From contig CAHJWM010000002.1 of assembly GCA_903642325.1 (NCBI GenBank), forward strand, positions 1 to 64,000: a stretch of DNA of 64,000 nt, read 5' to 3'. Below are positions 59,475 to 64,000 of the stretch, one piece after another. A model generated the notes under the pieces. It was not told the DNA's origin. It worked only from the letters and a program-made list of their open reading frames with translations, and ran no database searches. A program made the position numbers and the translations under genes. Every line of letters starts with the position of its first letter. The first letter of the stretch is position 1. The stretch comes from Myxococcales bacterium. GTDB taxonomy: Bacteria; Myxococcota_A; Polyangia; Polyangiales; Polyangiaceae.

Positions 59475-61586
59475 GTGAGCTACAAGCCGGGCAATCCCTA
59501 CCCGTTGGGGGCGACGTGGGATGGGAAGGGTGTCAATTTTTCTATCTTCTCGGAGCACGCCACCGCGGTAGACCTCTGTCTCGTGAGCTCGGAGGGCGAG
59601 GAGACGCGCGTTTCATTGAAGCGACGGACCGGTTTCGTCTGGCATTGTTACTTAGACGGTATCGCGCCAGGCCAGCGCTATGCGTACCGCGTGCACGGCG
59701 CGTACGATCCGGAGCACGGGCTCCGGTTCAACCCCAGCGTTCGCCTGCTCGACCCGTACGCCAAGGCAGTCTCGGGGTTGCAGGAATGGGGCAAAGGTTC
59801 GTTCGCCTATGATGTGACGAGCGATCAGAAAGATTTGGTGATCGGGACCGCCGATGCCGTGGGAGCGCCGCTGTCGTTGGTGATCGATCCCCGGTACGAG
59901 TGGGGCGAGGAGAAAAGGCCAAACTTGGCGTTTCACGAGCTCATCATTTACGAGGCACACCTCCGCGGGCTAACCATGCAGCACCCGGAGATCCCCGAGA
60001 ACTTGCGCGGCACGTACTTGGGCATGTGTCAGCCCGCGATCATCAATTACCTCAAAGAGCTCGGGATCAATGCCTTGGAACTGATGCCAATTCACGCATT
60101 CGTGGATGACCAGTTTCTATTGGACAAGGGCCTCCGCAATTACTGGGGGTACAACACGATTGGCTTTTTTGCTCCCGACCCCCGTTTCCGCGCGGGCGAC
60201 ATGCCGGGGGGCGAGGTGCAACAGTTCAAGGAACTGGTGAAGGCCATGCACGCAGCGGGCATCGAGGTGATCCTGGACGTGGTTTACAACCACACCGCCG
60301 AGGGCAACCACTTGGGCCCGAGCATGTCTTTTCGCGGCATCGATAATCCGACTTATTATCGATTGGTCGAGGAAACACCGCGTTTCTACATGGATTATAC
60401 GGGCACCGGCAACACCCTCAATGTACGCAGCCCGCAGACGCTGCAGCTGATGATGGACTCACTGCGTTACTGGGTGACGGACATGCATGTCGACGGCTTT
60501 CGCTTCGACCTAGCCGCCTCGCTCGCCCGCTCACTACACGAAGTCGATCAGCTTTCCAGTTTCTTCATGCTCATCCATCAGGATCCCACCCTGAGTCAGA
60601 TGAAGATGATCGCCGAGCCCTGGGACGTTGGGCCGGGGGGCTACCAGGTCGGCAACTTCCCGATCCGTTGGGCGGAGTGGAACGGTCGCTACCGCGACGC
60701 GATGCGTGCCTTCTGGCGCGGCGACGGGGGCTCGGCCTCCGAGCTGGCGTATCGCCTAACGGGCAGTAGTGACATTTACGAAAACGACGGCAGAAACCCG
60801 TACATGAGCATCAACTTCGTGACCTGTCATGACGGATTCACGCTGGCAGACCTGGTGTCCTACGCGCAAAAGCACAACGAAGACAATGGCGAGGAAAACA
60901 AGGACGGCAACGACAGCAACTTGTCGTTCAACTGCGGAACCGAAGGGCCCACAGACGACCCGATGATTCGAGGGTTGCGGGCGAAACAGCAAAGAAATTT
61001 GCTAGCTACGCTGCTGCTATCACAAGGGACACCGATGATTTCTCACGGAGACGAGCGTGGGCGAAGCCAGCGCGGAAACAACAACGGTTACTGTCAAGAC
61101 AACGCGCAGACCTGGTTGGACTGGCAGCTGGACGATTCCCGGCGGAGCTTGCTCGAGTTCACCAAGAAACTGACCGCGCTACGACACGCTCACCCCATCC
61201 TGCGACGGTCTACCTTTTTCAAGGGCCGCCCGCTCCGTGGCTCGGAGGTCAGCGACATCGTCTGGTTCCGTCACGATGGCGTAGGCATGTCAGATGCCGA
61301 TTGGAGCAACTCGGACACTCGCTCTCTCGGCGTGTTTTACGCGGGCGACGGTCTGGACGATGTCGACGAAAGCGGCAACGCACTGCAGGACGACGACATG
61401 CTGCTATTGGTCAACTCTCACAGCGAGCCGATCGACTTCGTGTTACCTTGGGAAATGCACGAAGGCAGCTGGCAGCTACTATTCGACACCGCCGACGACT
61501 TCGCCAAACAGTCAGCAAAGGGCGGAGAAAAAACTACGGTCGCGCCGGTGTCCCTGAAGCTCCTGGTGCGGAGCCGGCTTACATGA
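59475..61586 (+). CDS. glgX: Glycogen debranching enzyme GlgX (isoamylase-type)
   Basis: A 703-aa GH13 enzyme that removes alpha-1,6 branches from glycogen. The N-terminal CBM48 ([22 protein letters not shown]) is followed by the catalytic barrel: [13 protein letters not shown], nucleophile Asp in [12 protein letters not shown], acid Glu in [14 protein letters not shown] and [14 protein letters not shown]. Its linear maltodextrins are the substrate of TreY. GTG 59475 is the start, with AAAGGA 7 nt upstream. The stop overlaps the treZ ATG (ATGA). Length fits the family. Confidence 0.95.
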   Translation: MSYKPGNPYPLGATWDGKGVNFSIFSEHATAVDLCLVSSEGEETRVSLKRRTGFVWHCYLDGIAPGQRYAYRVHGAYDPEHGLRFNPSVRLLDPYAKAVSGLQEWGKGSFAYDVTSDQKDLVIGTADAVGAPLSLVIDPRYEWGEEKRPNLAFHELIIYEAHLRGLTMQHPEIPENLRGTYLGMCQPAIINYLKELGINALELMPIHAFVDDQFLLDKGLRNYWGYNTIGFFAPDPRFRAGDMPGGEVQQFKELVKAMHAAGIEVILDVVYNHTAEGNHLGPSMSFRGIDNPTYYRLVEETPRFYMDYTGTGNTLNVRSPQTLQLMMDSLRYWVTDMHVDGFRFDLAASLARSLHEVDQLSSFFMLIHQDPTLSQMKMIAEPWDVGPGGYQVGNFPIRWAEWNGRYRDAMRAFWRGDGGSASELAYRLTGSSDIYENDGRNPYMSINFVTCHDGFTLADLVSYAQKHNEDNGEENKDGNDSNLSFNCGTEGPTDDPMIRGLRAKQQRNLLATLLLSQGTPMISHGDERGRSQRGNNNGYCQDNAQTWLDWQLDDSRRSLLEFTKKLTALRHAHPILRRSTFFKGRPLRGSEVSDIVWFRHDGVGMSDADWSNSDTRSLGVFYAGDGLDDVDESGNALQDDDMLLLVNSHSEPIDFVLPWEMHEGSWQLLFDTADDFAKQSAKGGEKTTVAPVSLKLLVRSRLT

Positions 61587-63376
61587 GCGCGTCCGAAGAA
61601 CCCTCCCTGGGCGCGCGGCCCGAGGCCGCGGGGGTACGCTTTACCGTTTGGTCGGACAAAGCGAAAGACGTGTCCGTCGTGCTCTATGACCGGCCGGGCG
61701 AACCGAGCCGAGAGATCGCACTCGGGCGATCCGAGGAGCCCGATACGTACATGGGCTTCGTCGAAGAGTTGCGGCCTGGAGCGCTATACGACTTCAAGCT
61801 AGACGGGCAGGTCGCGGTCGACCCTTACGCGCGCTGCCTACCGTTCGGCGTGCATGGCCCGGCTCGTGTCGCAGCGCCGCTGCCGGACCGCGTCCACCCC
61901 AAACGAGCCATCGAGCTCAGCGTGGGTGAGGTCTTGTATGAGCTCCACATCGGCACCTTCACTGCCGACGGTACCTTCGCGGCCGCGCTTCAGCGCTTGC
62001 CCGAGCTTCGTGAGCTCGGTATCACGGTCGTCGAGGTCATGCCGGTTGCCGCATTCGCGGGCACGCGTGGTTGGGGATATGACGGTGTTGGGCTATTCGC
62101 GCCGTTCGCCGGTTACGGGTCGCCCGAGCAGCTCGGCTTGTTCGTCGACGCGGTGCATGCTCAGGGCATGAGCGTGATTTTGGACGTGGTTTACAACCAT
62201 TTGGGCCCAGACGGAAATGCCCTACCGGCCTTTTCGGATGGCTACTTCGATAGCGAACGTACCAATCCGTGGGGCAAAGCTCCCGCTCTGGAAAAACCTG
62301 CGTTTCGCCGGTTCGTTTGCGACAATGCACGCTATTGGCTGAACACCTTCGGGTTCGATGGGCTGCGTTTAGATGCAACGCACGAGCTCGAGCCCGGGGG
62401 CGAGCCTCACATCCTGGCGTCTATCGCCCGGGTCGCCGAGGGTTGCACGCCACCGGCGGTGCTGATGGCGGAGGACAGCCGCAATCAGCCCAACGTGCTG
62501 CTCGAACACGGGATCGGCGCTGTCTGGAGCGACGACTTCCATCACTCGCTTCACGTCTTGCTGACGCGCGAGCAGGACGGTTATTACGGCGGCTACACGG
62601 GCGAGCTGAAGGAGCTCGCGAGCATCATCGAGCGCGGGCAACTGTACGAAGGCCAGGTCTTTGCTCCAAGCGGAAAGCCGCGCGGCGCGCCGGCGGTGGG
62701 CCTCGGGCCCGAACGTTTCCTGTTTGCGCTGCAGAACCACGATCAGGTAGGCAACCGCGCGCACGGCGATCGCCTGCAGGCGCTGAGCGGTGTCGATGCC
62801 TACCGCGCGGCGTCGCTTTTGCTCTTGTTTCTGCCGGCAACCCCGTTGCTCTTCATGGGCCAGGAGTGGGCTTGCAGCGCTCCGTTCCAGTTTTTCAGCG
62901 ATCACTCGGGCGAGCTCGGACACGCAGTGAGCAAGGGCCGCCGCGAGGAATTCGCGCACTTTGCCGCCTTTCGCGACTCGGATCCAGATTCCCTACCCGA
63001 TCCTCAAGCGGAAGCTACGTTCCTGCGCTGTAAGCTGGACTGGTCGGAGAGGCGGTGGCCCGAGCAGGCCCAGACGTTGTCCTTGTACACTCGCGCGCTC
63101 GCGCTGCGGCGGACAGACCCAGTACTGCAAGCGCGCGGCGAGCTGCGCGCCGGCACGGTCGGGCAAACGCTTTGGATCATTCGCAGCGGCCCGAGCGGCG
63201 AACGCCTGCTGCTGTTCAACCCCGGGCCTGCGACCACGCTGATGGAGGTCGCCGGGCGTTCGGCCGCCGATGCTCGGGCTCTTCTGTCGAGCCATGCCCT
63301 GAATCCGAGCTCGTCGTTCGAGCTTGCGGCTAAGAGCTCGACTATTTACATCTTGGACAATACGGCGAAAGCGTAA
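61583..63376 (+). CDS. treZ: Malto-oligosyltrehalose trehalohydrolase
   Basis: A 597-aa GH13 enzyme that releases trehalose from maltooligosyl-trehalose. The N-terminal domain ([22 protein letters not shown]) leads into the barrel: [42 protein letters not shown], nucleophile Asp in [12 protein letters not shown], acid Glu in [11 protein letters not shown] and the substrate-binding [14 protein letters not shown]. The ATG at 61583 overlaps the glgX stop by four bases. A frame open from 61301 is only the extension into glgX. Confidence 0.95.
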   Translation: MSASEEPSLGARPEAAGVRFTVWSDKAKDVSVVLYDRPGEPSREIALGRSEEPDTYMGFVEELRPGALYDFKLDGQVAVDPYARCLPFGVHGPARVAAPLPDRVHPKRAIELSVGEVLYELHIGTFTADGTFAAALQRLPELRELGITVVEVMPVAAFAGTRGWGYDGVGLFAPFAGYGSPEQLGLFVDAVHAQGMSVILDVVYNHLGPDGNALPAFSDGYFDSERTNPWGKAPALEKPAFRRFVCDNARYWLNTFGFDGLRLDATHELEPGGEPHILASIARVAEGCTPPAVLMAEDSRNQPNVLLEHGIGAVWSDDFHHSLHVLLTREQDGYYGGYTGELKELASIIERGQLYEGQVFAPSGKPRGAPAVGLGPERFLFALQNHDQVGNRAHGDRLQALSGVDAYRAASLLLLFLPATPLLFMGQEWACSAPFQFFSDHSGELGHAVSKGRREEFAHFAAFRDSDPDSLPDPQAEATFLRCKLDWSERRWPEQAQTLSLYTRALALRRTDPVLQARGELRAGTVGQTLWIIRSGPSGERLLLFNPGPATTLMEVAGRSAADARALLSSHALNPSSSFELAAKSSTIYILDNTAKA

Positions 63377-63386
63377 GACACACGCG

Positions 63387-64000
63387 ATGCGCATACCGAG
63401 TTCTACTTACCGTTTACAGCTTCACGCGGGCTTCGGTTTTTATGATGCCGCCCGAATCGCCAGCTACTTAGAGCGGCTGGGCGTTTCGGAGGTCTACACA
63501 TCGCCGATCTTCAAAGCCGCCCCCGCTAGCACACACGGCTACGATGTTCTCGACCACGATCAGTTGAATCCCGAGCTCGGCGGCCCGGCTGGCTTCGATG
63601 CCTTGAGCGAGGCCGTCAAGTCACGTGACTTGGGTCTGATCGTCGACTTCGTACCCAATCACATGGGGGTCGGGGCGAACGGGAACCGCTTTTGGGAGGA
63701 TGTACTCGAGCATGGGCAAGCTTCCGAGCGAGCGGACTACTTCGACATTGATTGGCAGCCTCCTAAGGAGACTCTAAGCCGCAAAATTTTGCTGCCCCTC
63801 TTACCCGATCAGTACGGAGTGAGCTTGGAAAGCGGCTACTTCGGATTAGGCTTCGACGGCACGGCGATCCGACTGCACGCGGGCTCGCGCACGCTGCCAC
63901 TCCGGCCCCAAAGCTTGGGCCGAGTGTTGGGCCGGGTCGCGGATCTGTTGGAAGCCAGTGGCGCGCCTGACGGGCTCGAAGAGCTACGTCGGCTAGCACA
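63387..64000 (+). CDS. treY: Malto-oligosyltrehalose synthase, 5' part (cut by window edge)
   Basis: The first 204 codons of a GH13 enzyme that converts the reducing end of maltodextrins to a trehalose unit. The N-terminus is diagnostic: PSSTYRLQLHAGFGFYDAA, LGVSEVYTSPIFKAAPASTHGYDVLDHDQLNPELGG and IVDFVPNHMGVG, followed by NRFWEDVLEHG. ATG 63387 is 10 nt after the treZ stop. glgX, treZ and treY together make trehalose from glycogen, a desiccation and osmotic protectant. The catalytic residues lie beyond the edge. Confidence 0.95.
   Translation, partial: MRIPSSTYRLQLHAGFGFYDAARIASYLERLGVSEVYTSPIFKAAPASTHGYDVLDHDQLNPELGGPAGFDALSEAVKSRDLGLIVDFVPNHMGVGANGNRFWEDVLEHGQASERADYFDIDWQPPKETLSRKILLPLLPDQYGVSLESGYFGLGFDGTAIRLHAGSRTLPLRPQSLGRVLGRVADLLEASGAPDGLEELRRLA

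Overview
The window looks like a piece of a large, GC-rich myxobacterial chromosome (Myxococcota, Polyangiales/Sorangium-like). The grounds are two Hakanson-type Ser/Thr kinases, a kinase-PEGA-repeat-lipoprotein operon, many Gly/Ser-rich lipoproteins, a secreted LPMO-like protein, NtrC-type regulators and alpha-E/ATP-grasp/transglutaminase genes. No rRNA, tRNA, CRISPR array, prophage or insertion sequence was seen.

Layout. 0-10.3 kb: a partial SRPBCC gene overlapping an LPMO-like gene, a DUF255 thioredoxin-fold protein, phosphoglucomutase, two Hsp20 chaperones, a Bcp-type peroxiredoxin, TrmO, a GYF_2-like membrane protein and a second phosphohexomutase. 10.4-19.7 kb: a five-gene minus-strand block holding two sets of circularly permuted ATP-grasp, alpha-E and transglutaminase modules; in one set the first two are fused. 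20.1-29.8 kb: a GH5 glycosidase lipoprotein, an operon of Ser/Thr kinase, PEGA protein and an 11-repeat lipoprotein, then a gene-poor stretch and small proteins.

29.9-54.5 kb is the most striking part. The genes are a GT4/GH130 pair, a DUF1328 protein, a holin-like protein, two YtxH-like paralogues, an AI-2E-family permease, small lipoproteins, DUF4398 and OmpA-family proteins, a TamA/TamB pair, a BrkB-like protein and a zinc metallopeptidase. They surround two divergent sigma-54 enhancer-binding proteins (EBPs). Upstream of nearly every transcription unit there is a -24/-12 promoter (TGGCAC-N5-TTGCW type, GG-N10-GC spacing). I count 13 credible sites plus one weak one, including one in front of each EBP gene. 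At five of them the predicted +1 lies only 1-2 nt before the start codon, which suggests leaderless mRNAs. I read this as a sigma-54-controlled cell-envelope stress or remodelling regulon that carries its own regulators.

54.5-64 kb: an MsrB-MsrA fusion, an unknown gene, the remnant of a ClC chloride channel with CBS domains, a second Ser/Thr kinase with a C-terminal sensor-like half, a small lipoprotein, and the trehalose-from-glycogen operon glgX-treZ-treY, with treY cut by the window edge. The carbohydrate genes (two phosphohexomutases, GT4/GH130, GlgX-TreZ-TreY) and the stress genes (Hsp20, Prx, Msr, trehalose synthesis) fit an organism prepared for desiccation, oxidation and envelope stress.
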